Shown: one piece after another, positions 28,133-38,005 of the stretch
Layout of the letters: the number at the start of each line of letters is the position of its first letter
How positions within the stretch are numbered: the first letter of the stretch is position 1
DNA from: Aquiflexum sp. TKW24L
GTDB taxonomy: Bacteria > Bacteroidota > Bacteroidia > Cytophagales > Cyclobacteriaceae
DNA length: 64,000 nt
Assembly: GCF_023502205.1 (NCBI RefSeq)
Contig: NZ_JAMFLG010000023.1
Span: forward strand, 17,188-81,187
Reading direction: 5' to 3'
Translations under genes and position numbers: made by a program
Notes under the pieces: generated by a model
Databases searched by the model: none
What the model was told of the DNA's origin: nothing
Seen by the model: only the letters and a program-made list of their open reading frames with translations

Positions 28133-29275
28133 TTAATGTGCAGGAATTCCCTTTTTAAGGTCAAGGGTGTAATTATTTTCCTGCAAGTCCTTTTCAAAAG
28201 ATTGCTTTAAAGCATTTTCGAATCTTGATTGAAAACTATCGATCCAATTTTGATTTTGTATTTTATTGGGGGAATTGAACATCAAAACCCGCTCAAGTTT
28301 TTGAATATCAAATGATTTGGCTATGATTCCTGCTCCTGAGATTTTGGCATCCAAGGCGTTACATGCCTGCTCATATTGACCTTTTACAGGAACCATCTGC
28401 ACATATTTTCCAAGATACATCGCCTCGCAGACTGACTCAAACCCCGCTGTCGTGAGCATTCCTTTGCAGGCAGCCATTTTTTCTAAAAACAGTTTGTCAT
28501 CTACCTTATGGAAAATAAGGTTAGGCAAAAGTTGCCGAATTTTTGGTTCGCCTTTTTTATCCCAAAAGGCTTCAATTTGGATTTCAGGATTGTTTTGGGC
28601 TTCCAAAATAATTTCTTCAGCATATCCTGGATTGACCATATAGGCTAAGAAGAAGTCACCTTGACGAGGTTGAAGGTTCTTGACTTCTTTTCGCAACAAA
28701 GGCGGAAGAACATGGAGATTTTTGACTTGATGTGATGGCAAGCTTCTGAAAGAAAGCGCAAGGATGGAATCAGCCCCGAGTGAAGTGATATGGGTATTGA
28801 TCTTGAAAAGCAGTTTTTGGAGTGGCTGCCCCGAGGCAAACGGGAACTCGGGATGATGGATCAGGTATTGGTGACCGATCACCCAAAACTGGCATTCAGG
28901 TCTGTAAAGGGCATTGTATAAGCCGCCAAGAATATCATAGAAATTCAAAATGACATCCGGTTGGTGTTTTTTTACCAATTGGTCAATTTGCTCAAGGCTT
29001 TTTTTAAAAGTCTTAAACTTTAGCAGGTTTCCCAAAATGGTTTTGCTCAGGTTAATTGACTTTTGTGATTTGTCTGTCACAAAATTTGGGCTGTCAAAAA
29101 GGTAGATTGGAGCATGGATATTCCTCGAAACAAATTCAGGAATTTCTCTTCTTTGACTTTTTCCAATACATACTACACTGACCTCGTGCCCCATTTCATT
29201 TAGAATTTGAGACATCGAAATCGCCTGGGTCATATGGCCGCGGCCTTCGCCTTGGATGATAAATAAGAACTTCAA
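28133..29275 (-). CDS. GT-B glycosyltransferase, MurG/UGT-like
   Basis: About 380 residues. The N-terminus KFLFIIQGEGRGHMTQAI is the glycine-rich loop of MurG-like GT-B enzymes. The C-terminal half has LTTAGFESVCEAMYLGKYVQMVPVKGQYEQACNA, the donor-binding region. I place the start at TTG 29275, 4 bases after the stop of the upstream gene; an ATG at 29308 would give 11 more residues overlapping that gene. It follows an LpxH-like phosphatase gene, which suggests a two-gene glycolipid or envelope pathway. Acceptor and donor are unknown. Confidence 0.8.
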   Translation of the reverse strand: MKFLFIIQGEGRGHMTQAISMSQILNEMGHEVSVVCIGKSQRREIPEFVSRNIHAPIYLFDSPNFVTDKSQKSINLSKTILGNLLKFKTFKKSLEQIDQLVKKHQPDVILNFYDILGGLYNALYRPECQFWVIGHQYLIHHPEFPFASGQPLQKLLFKINTHITSLGADSILALSFRSLPSHQVKNLHVLPPLLRKEVKNLQPRQGDFFLAYMVNPGYAEEIILEAQNNPEIQIEAFWDKKGEPKIRQLLPNLIFHKVDDKLFLEKMAACKGMLTTAGFESVCEAMYLGKYVQMVPVKGQYEQACNALDAKISGAGIIAKSFDIQKLERVLMFNSPNKIQNQNWIDSFQSRFENALKQSFEKDLQENNYTLDLKKGIPAH

Positions 29276-29279
29276 TTTA

Positions 29280-30128
29280 CTAGAAGAAATTTGGAAGGTT
29301 GATGTCATTATCAATTCTGTGGAAGGCCACAAGTTTCAATTCAGGTATGTTTTCTGTTGGAGTTTCTCTAGGTTCAGGTTTTACCCTGAAATCTATCTCA
29401 TTGTAGAAAATCAACTGCCAGTTTCCATCATGGTCTTCCGCCAAAGCACTCATAGTCTCCACCCAATCTCCTGAGTTGAGGTAGGTAATTCCATCAATGG
29501 TCCTGTTTTCGGCTTTGTGAATATGACCGCAGATGATTCCGTCACATCCTTTGGTTTTGGCCATTTTAGCCAGTTCTTCCTCATATTGATCGACATAGGC
29601 CACGGCTGTTTTTACCTTTCCCTTCACAAATTGGCTCAATGAAAAGTATGGCATTCCCCTTTTTCGCCTATGATAATTTACCAGTCTATTGAGCCAAAGA
29701 AGAAAAGTGTATCCCATATCTCCGAGGTATGCAATCCACCTGAGATTGGTAGTGACACTATCGAAAATATCCCCGTGTGTGATAAAATATTTCTTTCCGC
29801 AGCTTTCATAAATCATATCGGCTTGAATCGAAAGATTTCCAATTTGAAGGGGAAGAATCTGATCCAGAAAGTCATCATGATTGCCTCGGAGATAATACAC
29901 CTTGGTGTGGTCCTTCTCAATCATTTTGAGCATTCTGTTAAAAAACCGCGTATGCTTTCGCTTCCAAGAGCCGGACTTTCTGAGTTGCCAGCCATCGATG
30001 ATGTCGCCGTTGAGGATGAGGTTCTCGCAAGTATATTGCTTGAGAAACCGTGCCACCTCTTTGGCCTTTGATCCCTTAGTGCCTAGATGGACATCTGAGA
30101 TAACGATAGTTTTGAAATTTGTTTTCAA
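29280..30128 (-). CDS. LpxH-like metallophosphoesterase
   Basis: A 282-residue calcineurin-like phosphoesterase with the metal-site motifs ISDVHLG, NGDIIDGW, RGNHDDFL, ITHGDIFD and ICGHIHKA. This is the LpxH-like group (UDP-2,3-diacylglucosamine pyrophosphatase relatives). A second, more canonical LpxH is encoded at 35047-35808, so this one probably acts on another pyrophosphate- or phosphate-linked lipid precursor, in keeping with the glycosyltransferase gene that follows it 4 bases later. The function is inferred only. Confidence 0.85.
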   Translation of the reverse strand: MKTNFKTIVISDVHLGTKGSKAKEVARFLKQYTCENLILNGDIIDGWQLRKSGSWKRKHTRFFNRMLKMIEKDHTKVYYLRGNHDDFLDQILPLQIGNLSIQADMIYESCGKKYFITHGDIFDSVTTNLRWIAYLGDMGYTFLLWLNRLVNYHRRKRGMPYFSLSQFVKGKVKTAVAYVDQYEEELAKMAKTKGCDGIICGHIHKAENRTIDGITYLNSGDWVETMSALAEDHDGNWQLIFYNEIDFRVKPEPRETPTENIPELKLVAFHRIDNDINLPNFF

Positions 30129-30354
30129 ATGGATTTGTGTTTTTCAAATCTAAAAAGTGCTTATAAATTGGTTATGAATAGGATGTTATGAAATTGAGAT
30201 TATTTTAGTGTTTTAGTTTTGGATTGTAAAGAAATGGTTAAGGGAAGGTTAAAATGGGGCAAGGAAGTTTATCCAAGAAAAGGCCGGGTATTTGATTAAA
30301 ATTCAAACTAACTCTAACATTTCACGTATGCGATTTATACCGAACGTAAATTTT

Positions 30355-30804
30355 ATGAAAAAGCACTTACTATCTCTAATAACCTTGGTGGTTATAACAG
30401 TTGGCTGCAACAAAGAATCCAATGAACCTGTTTCTATTTTGATAGGAAATTGGGAGTTAGTGGAAACTTTTGTTTCATGGCCTCCACTATACCCGGATAA
30501 TCCAGAATTAGATTCAGATTATAAAGTGACTTATCGGTTTGACACCGATGGAACATTTACAAAAACCGAGACCAGTGATGGGTTTTCCACATTGCCAGTC
30601 CAAGCGTTGGGAAGATATGAAATAGGTAATTCTACGCAATCGGATTTTTTACTGGAAGTCGTTCTGACTTTTGACTCCAATCCCGAACTCGCTGCCAACT
30701 GTGATTTTGGCATGGAAAACCTTTATATTTCCAATGAAAAATTACTTGTTAATACTTCTTGGTCTGCATGTGATGGACCAGGCTTTATTTTCAGAAAAAT
30801 TTAA
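30355..30804 (+). CDS. Small lipoprotein, lipocalin-like
   Basis: A 149-residue lipoprotein: MKKHLLSLITLVVITVGC gives the lipobox with Cys at about residue 18. The mature domain begins ILIGNWELVETF and contains VTYRFDTDGTFTKTE and a late paired Cys (NCDF, SACDGPGF). The 'GxW...F..dG.f' pattern is typical of Bacteroidota lipocalin-like lipoproteins. I chose ATG 30355 because the longer frame adds 21 residues before the signal. It is convergent with the NtrY-like kinase gene, with one base between the stops. Role unknown. Confidence 0.78.
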   Translation: MKKHLLSLITLVVITVGCNKESNEPVSILIGNWELVETFVSWPPLYPDNPELDSDYKVTYRFDTDGTFTKTETSDGFSTLPVQALGRYEIGNSTQSDFLLEVVLTFDSNPELAANCDFGMENLYISNEKLLVNTSWSACDGPGFIFRKI

Positions 30805-30805
30805 T

Positions 30806-32149
30806 CTAAGCGTTAAAAATCAACTTAAATGTGGAGCCTTCACCCAATTTTGATTTCACCTGAATATTGCCTTTGTGCCTCCGCATGATCTGCTTTGACA
30901 GGCTCAGACCGATACCTGAGCCTTTCTTTTTGGTAGTAAAGAACGGAATGAAAATTTTGCCAAGGGCCTCCTCTTCAATGCCTTTGCCGCTGTCACTGAT
31001 CTCAATGATTATTTTTCCGCTTTCATCGATAAATGCTTCCATCCTTACGATTCTGGTAACTGTTTCTTCCACCGCTTGGATGGCGTTTTGGATCAAGTTG
31101 ATCAACACCTGCTCTATCAGCGTCTGATCTGCAAAGAGTATTAAATCGGGAGGTTCAACCCTCTTTCTGAATTGGATTTGGTTGGCTTCGAATTGGTTTT
31201 GAAGCAATAGCTCCAATTGGTCAAAAAGTAATTTAATTCGAATGGCCTGAAATTTTGGTGTGGGGATGTGGGCAAGACTTCTAAAGTCACTGACAAAATT
31301 GATCATGCCTTCACTTCTCTTTTCTATGGTTGAGATTGCCATCAGGTAATCTTCCAGATCGCTGGGATCTATGATAGCATTGGCATCTATTTTGGATTCA
31401 ATGTCTCCTTTTACGGTGGAGGCCAATGATGAAATCGGAGCTATGCTGTTCATGATTTCATGTGTCAAAACCCGAACAAGGTTCTGCCATGCTTCCATTT
31501 CCTTCTCCTCAAGTTCACTTTGGATGTTTTGAAGTGATACCAATTTGAACTTGACATCCCTCAACACAAGCTCTATCACATAAACTGAAAGCTGCATGAT
31601 CCCATCAGGATGGGCGATTTTGATCAATTCACTTCCGCCTGTTCTGAGCGTATGGATAGCGATGTGAAGTTCTTTGTTGATCTTTTCAACGTCTGCAATA
31701 TTTACCAACTGCTGAATGCTGAGCATCCTCTTTGCCGCAGTATTGACGATCTGTACTTTGCCTTCTTCATCAAAAGTGATCAACCCGATACTTAGGTGCT
31801 GGAAAACAGACCTGAAATATTGATAATTAGCCTCCTTTTCTGCTTGGTCTTCTTTAAGTTTGGCCAGGATAGCATTGAATTCTATATGGAGGTCATCTGT
31901 GTCAGTTCCGTCAAATTTCACAGGATAGACATTGGCATAATTGTCCTGTTTGATGTTGTTGAGAAACTGGCGGACTTTTTTGAAGGAGTTTTCGGCATAT
32001 CCCAAAAGGAAAATAGTCTGGGCTAAAACCAAGATAATAAAGAGGGAAATGGCAAAAACCCCGGCTCCGTTAAGGATGAAGTAAGAAAGCAAAAACAAAG
32101 AAACTGCAAGGAGGATTATCCTGCCAAGGAGACCGATTTTATAATCCAT
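30806..32149 (-). CDS. NtrY-like sensor histidine kinase
   Basis: A 447-residue kinase. Two membrane helices lie at the N-terminus (about 5-50), followed by a PAS-like domain (FRSVFQHLSIGLITFDEEGKV), the H box VLTHEIMNSIAPI (about residue 230) and an HATPase domain with LIQNAIQAV, DSGKGIEEE, FIPFFTTKKKGSGIGLSL. The H-E-I-M-N-S-I-A-P pattern matches NtrY-family kinases of Bacteroidota. Its start overlaps the preceding sigma-54 activator gene by 11 bases, so the two form a cognate pair. Confidence 0.92.
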   Translation of the reverse strand: MDYKIGLLGRIILLAVSLFLLSYFILNGAGVFAISLFIILVLAQTIFLLGYAENSFKKVRQFLNNIKQDNYANVYPVKFDGTDTDDLHIEFNAILAKLKEDQAEKEANYQYFRSVFQHLSIGLITFDEEGKVQIVNTAAKRMLSIQQLVNIADVEKINKELHIAIHTLRTGGSELIKIAHPDGIMQLSVYVIELVLRDVKFKLVSLQNIQSELEEKEMEAWQNLVRVLTHEIMNSIAPISSLASTVKGDIESKIDANAIIDPSDLEDYLMAISTIEKRSEGMINFVSDFRSLAHIPTPKFQAIRIKLLFDQLELLLQNQFEANQIQFRKRVEPPDLILFADQTLIEQVLINLIQNAIQAVEETVTRIVRMEAFIDESGKIIIEISDSGKGIEEEALGKIFIPFFTTKKKGSGIGLSLSKQIMRRHKGNIQVKSKLGEGSTFKLIFNA

Positions 32150-33521
32150 ATTTTTCTAATCTTCTATACAAAGAAGCCCGGGTAAGCCCAAGCTCTTTTG
32201 CTGCTTTTGATATATTTCCGCCGTTTTTGTCAATGGCTCTTTGGATGGTGCTTTTTTCCATCTCATCGAGGTTGTAGGTAGCGGTGGCGGCTATTTTTTC
32301 ATTGGTTGGTTTGGCGGAGAGAAAAAAGAAATCCCTGCTGTCAAGCATGTCTCCTTCTGCCATGATGATGGCCCTTTCGATGGCATGCTGAAGTTCACGG
32401 ATATTTCCTGGCCAATTGTATTTCTGCAATAGTTGAAGCCCAGCTGGAGTAAAGCCCTTGAAATCTTTGCGGTATTTGTGGGAATAAGATTTTAGAAAAT
32501 GGTTGGCAAGGGTGGGAATATCATCCTGTCGCTCTCGGAGTGGTGGAAGGAAAATTTCCACGGTATTGATCCGATACAACAAATCCTGCCGGAAAGTATT
32601 TTCCATTACCATTTCATGAACAGGCATATTGGTAGCGCAAATCAGTCGGATATCAATGGGGAGGGCCTTATTTGAACCAATCCTCGTTACCTCTCTTCGC
32701 TGCAATACTGTTAAGAGCTTGGACTGGAGAGGCATGCTGAGGTTTCCGATTTCATCTAAGAAAAGGGTTCCGTTGTCTGCAATTTCAAACCGGCCTGCTC
32801 TATCATCTTTGGCATCTGTAAAAGCCCCTCTTTTATGTCCAAAAAGCTCACTTTCGAATAGTGTCTCCGTAATCGATCCCATGTCAACCCCTACAAAAAT
32901 CTCATCTTTTCTGTTTGACCTGTCGTGGATTGCCCTTGCGATCAGTTCCTTTCCTGTTCCATTTTCTCCCAAAATCAGAATATTGGCATCGGTCTGGGCA
33001 ACTTTGTCTATGATCGAAAAGATATTTTTCATCGATGCACTCGCACCAATGATATCTGCATAAGGTTTTTTGAGTTCGGACTGAAGCTGCTTTTGTTTGG
33101 TTGAAAGTTTTTCGACTTGATTGTAACTTTCCTTTAGCCTTGAAGCTGCACTGAGCGTGGCAAGGAGTTTTTCATTTTGCCAAGGTTTTAGAATAAAGTC
33201 GGTAGCACCTTCCTTGAGTGCCCGGACAGCCATCTCCACATCACCAAATGCCGTAATCAAAATCACAACCGCTTTTGGATCTATTTCCTTGATCTGTTTT
33301 AGCCAATGAAATCCTTCCTTTCCAGAGGTGGTATCATCTGTGAAATTCATATCCAAAAGAATCACATCAAAAGAATTGTTATTAACCAAAAATGGGATGC
33401 GCCTCGGGTCTTTTTCTATAGTGACGTCTTTTGCATGTTTTTTCAAAAACATTTTTGCTGCAAAAAGCAAATCTTCATTGTCATCTATGATCAGGATTTT
33501 TCCTAGTGCTTGGTTTTCCAT
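32139..33521 (-). CDS. NtrC-family sigma-54-dependent response regulator
   Basis: A 460-residue activator. The receiver (about 1-120) has LIIDDNED, VILLDMNF and FILKPWQ. The AAA+ domain has Walker A GENGTGKELIARAIH, the sigma-54 contact loop as GAFTDA instead of GAFTGA, Walker B LFLDEIGNL and the arginine-finger region. The C-terminal Fis-type helix-turn-helix is GGNISKAAKELGLTRASLYRR. I chose the start MENQALGKILIIDDNE at 33521. It activates sigma-54 promoters when phosphorylated, presumably by the downstream NtrY-like kinase. Confidence 0.93.
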   Translation of the reverse strand: MENQALGKILIIDDNEDLLFAAKMFLKKHAKDVTIEKDPRRIPFLVNNNSFDVILLDMNFTDDTTSGKEGFHWLKQIKEIDPKAVVILITAFGDVEMAVRALKEGATDFILKPWQNEKLLATLSAASRLKESYNQVEKLSTKQKQLQSELKKPYADIIGASASMKNIFSIIDKVAQTDANILILGENGTGKELIARAIHDRSNRKDEIFVGVDMGSITETLFESELFGHKRGAFTDAKDDRAGRFEIADNGTLFLDEIGNLSMPLQSKLLTVLQRREVTRIGSNKALPIDIRLICATNMPVHEMVMENTFRQDLLYRINTVEIFLPPLRERQDDIPTLANHFLKSYSHKYRKDFKGFTPAGLQLLQKYNWPGNIRELQHAIERAIIMAEGDMLDSRDFFFLSAKPTNEKIAATATYNLDEMEKSTIQRAIDKNGGNISKAAKELGLTRASLYRRLEKYGL

Positions 33522-33738
33522 ATTATTTGAATTTATTGGTATGGAGCTGTATGAGAAAATGATGCCATCCATCAAAATGGGCTTTATCAGGTTGAGAGCC
33601 TGTAAATATAATAGAAATATGTTCAATTATGAACAGGTATATCACATAACCGGACACTGTCCGCCTCAAATTGATTTGGCTTTTTATCCCATAACAAAAA
33701 GTCTTACCTTTGACGATTGTAAAAAAAAAAGATACATT

Positions 33739-34167
33739 ATGTCAGTTGCAATTAAAGGAAACGCTGTAAAAGTGCATTACACTGGTAGACTTACAGACGG
33801 AACCGTATTTGATTCTTCCTCCAACAGAGAGCCATTAGGCTTCGTACTTGGGGATGGGAATATGATTAAAGGATTCGATGCCGCCGTAAATGGTATGGCT
33901 ATCGGGGAGATGAAAAGTGTCACCATTCCTTCTGTAGAGGCATATGGTGAAAAACGAGACGATATGTTGTTAGATATTCCTATGGATCAGGTTCCTGCGA
34001 ATATCAAACCTGAAATCGGAATGGAACTTTCTCTTCAGAATCAGGCAGGTCAGCCAATGCCAGTGAAAGTAGTCCATGTCGATAAAGAAAAAATCGTGTT
34101 GGACGCCAACCATCCATTGGCAGGTGAGGACCTTATTTTTGATATTACTTTGGTAGAAATTGGTTAA
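33739..34167 (+). CDS. FKBP-type peptidyl-prolyl cis-trans isomerase, SlyD-like
   Basis: A 142-residue protein: KVHYTGRLTDGTVFDSS and GFVLGDGNMIKGFDAAVNGM are the FKBP halves, with an insert-in-flap region (VEAYGEKRDDMLLDIPMDQV) as in SlyD. It catalyses proline isomerisation and may act as a chaperone. No signal peptide is present, so it is cytoplasmic. No His-rich metal tail is present. I used ATG 33739; the longer open frame runs through the promoter region. TACCTTTG at 33705-33712 is a possible -7 element. A terminator follows. Confidence 0.92.
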   Translation: MSVAIKGNAVKVHYTGRLTDGTVFDSSSNREPLGFVLGDGNMIKGFDAAVNGMAIGEMKSVTIPSVEAYGEKRDDMLLDIPMDQVPANIKPEIGMELSLQNQAGQPMPVKVVHVDKEKIVLDANHPLAGEDLIFDITLVEIG

Positions 34168-34186
34168 TCCGATACTTAATTAATTG

Positions 34187-34220
34187 AAAAAGGGAAGCAA
34201 GTGATCCATGCTTCCCTTTT
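34187..34220. terminator. Bidirectional intrinsic terminator
   Basis: AAAAAGGGAAGCA and TGCTTCCCTTTTT form a stem around a short loop, between the FKBP gene and the convergent secreted-protein gene. Confidence 0.85.
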
Positions 34221-35050
34221 TATTTGCCACCCAAAGGTGTTTCGCTTCTCTGGTAAATCCGGATTTGGGTAGAATTAAATAGCAAAACCATTTGGTTATT
34301 CATTAGGATTCCCAAAGCTCTGAAATCATCAGGTAGCTGAAATTCCTCTTGATTTTCAGATTGAAAATCTTTGGAAATCACATTTTCTTTCTCTATAAAT
34401 AGAATGTTGCTTTTCCAAAAGCCAAAGTTATTGCTTGGAAAAGCCTGGATTTTTCTAATCCGATTTCCTTGATTGTCAAGAATAAAAATTCCTTCCTTTT
34501 TGATATTTAAAAAGAGCATGTTCTGATATTCCCTCATTTCAGTGATTTCGAGGGAGGACCGTTCTAGGATCAAATTCAAAGGCTGATTCTGGAGAATTTC
34601 ATTTCTCATATAATCTAATCGCTTTAAGGAAAGATCAGCTTCATCAAATACCCAAATGATATTGTTGTTGCCGATTGTGGCGACTTTTGCTAAGGTTATT
34701 AAGTTCAAAGGAATCCGATTTTCAGCTATAGGATTCATAAACCTATCCAAGATTCTATATTCTTGCAGGTCAGTGGAAAACGTGAATAAATTGATCGTCC
34801 AGGCTGCTTCTAGGTGGCTGACCCGGCCCTGTCTAGGTGGAGAAAAATTATTGACAACGATTCCTGATTTGTTGTATTGATACAAATTTCCTTCAGGATC
34901 AGTCAAAAAAATGAATCCTTGGTTATCCAGGGATACTTTATCTATTCTCGGAAAATTGATTTCTTGATATTTTCCCCATTCCTTTTCTTGAGAAAAAGCC
35001 ATTGGCCCATTCATCAAAAGAATCGCTAATATGATAGGGAAAAATTTCAT
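34220..35050 (-). CDS. Secreted beta-propeller-like protein of unknown function
   Basis: A 276-residue protein with a signal peptide (MKFFPIILAILLMNGPMAFS-QE). The mature part has repeating strand patterns of propeller type (GFIFLTDPEGNLYQYNKSG, EGIFILDNQGNRIRKIQAF), but no enzyme motif. It overlaps the lpxH stop by ATGA, so it is translated from the lpxH transcript. Role unknown. Confidence 0.75.
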   Translation of the reverse strand: MKFFPIILAILLMNGPMAFSQEKEWGKYQEINFPRIDKVSLDNQGFIFLTDPEGNLYQYNKSGIVVNNFSPPRQGRVSHLEAAWTINLFTFSTDLQEYRILDRFMNPIAENRIPLNLITLAKVATIGNNNIIWVFDEADLSLKRLDYMRNEILQNQPLNLILERSSLEITEMREYQNMLFLNIKKEGIFILDNQGNRIRKIQAFPSNNFGFWKSNILFIEKENVISKDFQSENQEEFQLPDDFRALGILMNNQMVLLFNSTQIRIYQRSETPLGGK

Positions 35051-35808
35051 GCTCCGAATTTTTTGATTTCAAACTGATTTCCATCAAATACACCATAAGT
35101 GAAATGGTTAACCCATTCTCCAAGATTATAGTAGCGGGATTTAGGTCCAACCTGTAAATCCAAAGGTAAATGTCGGTGACCGAAAACGTAATAGTCAAAA
35201 TGTTGGCTTTGCTCTACCTGCTTGCAATATGCCCAAAGCCACTCATCATCTCCCTTAAATTCATTTTCGTTTTTTGCCACATTTGTGATTCTACTGTTGC
35301 TCGACCACTTGCTGGCAATCCTTATTCCAATATCGGGATGCAGCCATTTAAATGCCCATTGACAGACAGGATTGGTAAATACCTTTTTTAATATTTTATA
35401 TGATTTGTCACCTGGACCTAGTCCATCTCCATGCCCGATGAGAAATTTGTGTTTTTCGATTGTCACTTCAATGGGATGGGTATATACAGGTATGCCGAGT
35501 TCCTTTGTAAAATAATCATTCATCCAAAGGTCATGATTGCCTGTAAAAAAGAAAATCGGAATGTTTTTCTCCCGAAGATCGGCGATTTTCCCCAAAAAAC
35601 GGATAAAGCCTTTAGGGACTACATGCTCATATTCAAACCAAAAGTCAAAAAGATCTCCAACCAAAAATATTGCTGCTGCTTCATCCTCTATTTCGTTGAG
35701 CCAATTGACTATCTTTTTTTCTCTTTCCTTACTGCTTTTTTCATCTGGGGCTCCCAGATGGAAGTCAGAGGCAAAAAATATCTTTTTTTCTTGAAGTTTA
35801 AGATTCAT
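35047..35808 (-). CDS. lpxH: UDP-2,3-diacylglucosamine diphosphatase
   Basis: A 253-residue calcineurin-like enzyme: FFASDFHLGAP, LVGDLFDFWFEYE, FTGNHDLWM, LIGHGDGLGPGD and VFGHRHLP carry the metal ligands and the typical LpxH spacing, as does the KWSSNSR region. It hydrolyses UDP-2,3-diacylglucosamine to lipid X, the step after LpxD in lipid A synthesis. I chose ATG 35808 (MNLKLQEKKIFF) over an ATG 21 bases upstream. It lies 30 kb from the lpxD-lpxC-lpxA operon. Confidence 0.9.
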   Translation of the reverse strand: MNLKLQEKKIFFASDFHLGAPDEKSSKEREKKIVNWLNEIEDEAAAIFLVGDLFDFWFEYEHVVPKGFIRFLGKIADLREKNIPIFFFTGNHDLWMNDYFTKELGIPVYTHPIEVTIEKHKFLIGHGDGLGPGDKSYKILKKVFTNPVCQWAFKWLHPDIGIRIASKWSSNSRITNVAKNENEFKGDDEWLWAYCKQVEQSQHFDYYVFGHRHLPLDLQVGPKSRYYNLGEWVNHFTYGVFDGNQFEIKKFGA

Positions 35809-35845
35809 TGGTAATAGAGTAAGAAGCAAAGTTAGCAGGAAAATA

Positions 35846-35873
35846 AAAAAGCCTCCAATTTGGAGGCTTTTAG
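35846..35873. terminator. Intrinsic terminator between lpxH and ftsH
   Basis: AAAAAGCCTCCA and TGGAGGCTTTTA form a stem with a 3-base loop, with A and T runs on both sides. Both neighbouring genes are on the minus strand; it terminates ftsH transcription just before lpxH. Confidence 0.88.
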
Positions 35874-35888
35874 TTATTTGATTTTGAA

Positions 35889-37946
35889 TTAATCTTCGGT
35901 TTCTTTTATCTCCTCAGGCGTTTCCTCTTTCAGAGAGTCAGACTTGGTATGTCCGTTTTCCTCAGGTTTACCATTCTTTGGTTCTACTTTCTCAGGCTTT
36001 TTGGTATATGCCTCGTAAGTGGTTTCCTTAGCAAATGGTCTTTTACCTATTAATTTTTCGAGATCAGACTGGAATAGAATTTCTTTTTCTAGCAACTCTT
36101 TTGCCAATGTTTCTAATTCTCCTTTCTTTCCTCTGAGCAAATCTTTGGTTCTCTCATAAGCAGAGGCTACTAATTTTCTCACCTCTTCATCGATAGTCTC
36201 TGCAGTGGTTTCAGAATACGGTTTGGTCATTCTGTAGTCAGCAGACTTGCTGTCATAAAAGGATACGTTTCCGATCTTGTCATTCATTCCATAGACAGAT
36301 ACCATGGAATAAGCCATTTTTGTTACTCTTTCCAAGTCGCTCAAAGCTCCTGTAGAGATCTTGCTGAAGATAATTTCCTCTGCAGCACGACCTCCAAGAG
36401 TCATACACATTTCATCAATCAATTGCTCCGTTTGATACAGAAACTGCTCCTTTGGAAGGTATTGGGCATAACCCAATGCTGCAATTCCTCTCGGTACAAT
36501 ACTTACTTTGACCAAAGGATCAGCATGTTCTAGAAACCAACCAGCAACAGCATGTCCGGCTTCGTGATAGGCAACGATTTTCTTTTCTTCAGGAGAAATA
36601 ATTTTATTTCTCTTTTCAAGTCCCCCAATAACCCTGTCAATGGCATCCTGAAAATCCTGCATGTCAACTGCCGTTTTGCTTCTTCTGGCAGCAATCAATG
36701 CAGCCTCATTACATACGTTTGCGATTTCAGCACCTGCAAAACCAGGGGTCTGGGCAGCAAGTTTTTTAGGATCGATGTCATCACCGGTTTTGATTGGTGC
36801 AAGGTGAACTTTGAATATTGCCTCTCTGCCTACGATGTCCGGCTTGTCTATGCTAATCTGCCTGTCAAATCTTCCTGGTCTCAATAGTGCACTATCCAAA
36901 ACGTCCGGTCTGTTGGTGGCTGCAAGTACTATTACACCTGAATCTGTTCCGAATCCATCCATTTCGACCAAAAGAGAGTTCAATGTATTTTCTCTTTCGT
37001 CGTTGGATCCGGGCATTTGGCCTTTACCTCTAGATCTTCCTATGGCATCTATTTCATCTATGAAGATAATACAAGGTGCTTTTTCCTTTGCTTGCTTAAA
37101 CAAATCCCTTACCCTAGCTGCACCAACACCGACGAACATTTCGACGAAGTCAGAGCCTGATAAAGTAAAGAATGGCACGCCTGCCTCACCGGCTACGGCT
37201 TTTGCCAACAAAGTCTTTCCTGTTCCTGGAGGTCCTACTAGCAATGCTCCCTTAGGAATTTTACCACCAAGTTTGGTGAATTTCCCCGGGTTTTTAAGAA
37301 ATTCTACGATCTCCTGAATTTCTTCTTTGGCTTCATCCAAACCTGCCACGTTGTCAAAAGTGATTTTGACTTTGTTTTCGGCGTCAAAAAGCTGTGCTTT
37401 GGATTTTCCAACGTTGAATATCTGTCCGCCCGGACCGCTTGGTCCTGACATCCTTCTCATCATAATCCAAAAGAAAACAAAAAGAATGATCAAAAACCCA
37501 AAGCTACCGAACCAATTCGACCAGCTTTCCTCATTTTTGACACTATATCCAATACGCTGATCTTCCGGAACTTTACTTTCTAATTCCTCGAAATCTTTTT
37601 CAAACTTTTCCGCACTTGCCACTTCAATGGTATAGTGTGGTCCGGTAGGATTGAAGAATGGGCTATTTGCCTCAAGCTCACTTTTATATTTTTCATTTTC
37701 TAAAGCAGTAGGCTTCAGGGTCACATCGATCCTGTTTTGATTTCTGATGATCATTACCTTTGCCACATCATTGGCTAGATATACATCCTCAAACCTACTT
37801 TTTGTAATATTGATTACAGTATTCCTCTGGTTAAACCAGGTTATTCCCACCAACACGATTACAGCCGTTACGATCAGCCAAAGCTGAATATTAGGCTTGT
37901 CAGGTGTCTTGGGCATGAAATTCTTACTTTTTTTGTTTTCAGCCAT
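35889..37946 (-). CDS. ftsH: ATP-dependent zinc metalloprotease FtsH
   Basis: A 685-residue membrane protease that degrades misassembled membrane proteins and, in many bacteria, regulates LpxC. It has an N-terminal membrane helix (about residues 20-40), a periplasmic loop, a second helix (about 140-160), Walker [15 protein letters not shown], Walker [13 protein letters not shown], the second region of homology with RPGRFDRQ, and the zinc site [11 protein letters not shown] Glu/Lys-rich tail of about 45 residues ends the protein. I chose ATG 37946; an in-frame TTG lies 15 bases upstream. rsfS precedes it on the same strand. Confidence 0.97.
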   Translation of the reverse strand: MAENKKSKNFMPKTPDKPNIQLWLIVTAVIVLVGITWFNQRNTVINITKSRFEDVYLANDVAKVMIIRNQNRIDVTLKPTALENEKYKSELEANSPFFNPTGPHYTIEVASAEKFEKDFEELESKVPEDQRIGYSVKNEESWSNWFGSFGFLIILFVFFWIMMRRMSGPSGPGGQIFNVGKSKAQLFDAENKVKITFDNVAGLDEAKEEIQEIVEFLKNPGKFTKLGGKIPKGALLVGPPGTGKTLLAKAVAGEAGVPFFTLSGSDFVEMFVGVGAARVRDLFKQAKEKAPCIIFIDEIDAIGRSRGKGQMPGSNDERENTLNSLLVEMDGFGTDSGVIVLAATNRPDVLDSALLRPGRFDRQISIDKPDIVGREAIFKVHLAPIKTGDDIDPKKLAAQTPGFAGAEIANVCNEAALIAARRSKTAVDMQDFQDAIDRVIGGLEKRNKIISPEEKKIVAYHEAGHAVAGWFLEHADPLVKVSIVPRGIAALGYAQYLPKEQFLYQTEQLIDEMCMTLGGRAAEEIIFSKISTGALSDLERVTKMAYSMVSVYGMNDKIGNVSFYDSKSADYRMTKPYSETTAETIDEEVRKLVASAYERTKDLLRGKKGELETLAKELLEKEILFQSDLEKLIGKRPFAKETTYEAYTKKPEKVEPKNGKPEENGHTKSDSLKEETPEEIKETED

Positions 37947-38005
37947 TATTTTGTGTTTCAAACTTTTTGTAAAACGGTTTTAGATCCTTAAGGTTTGAAC
38001 AACCC

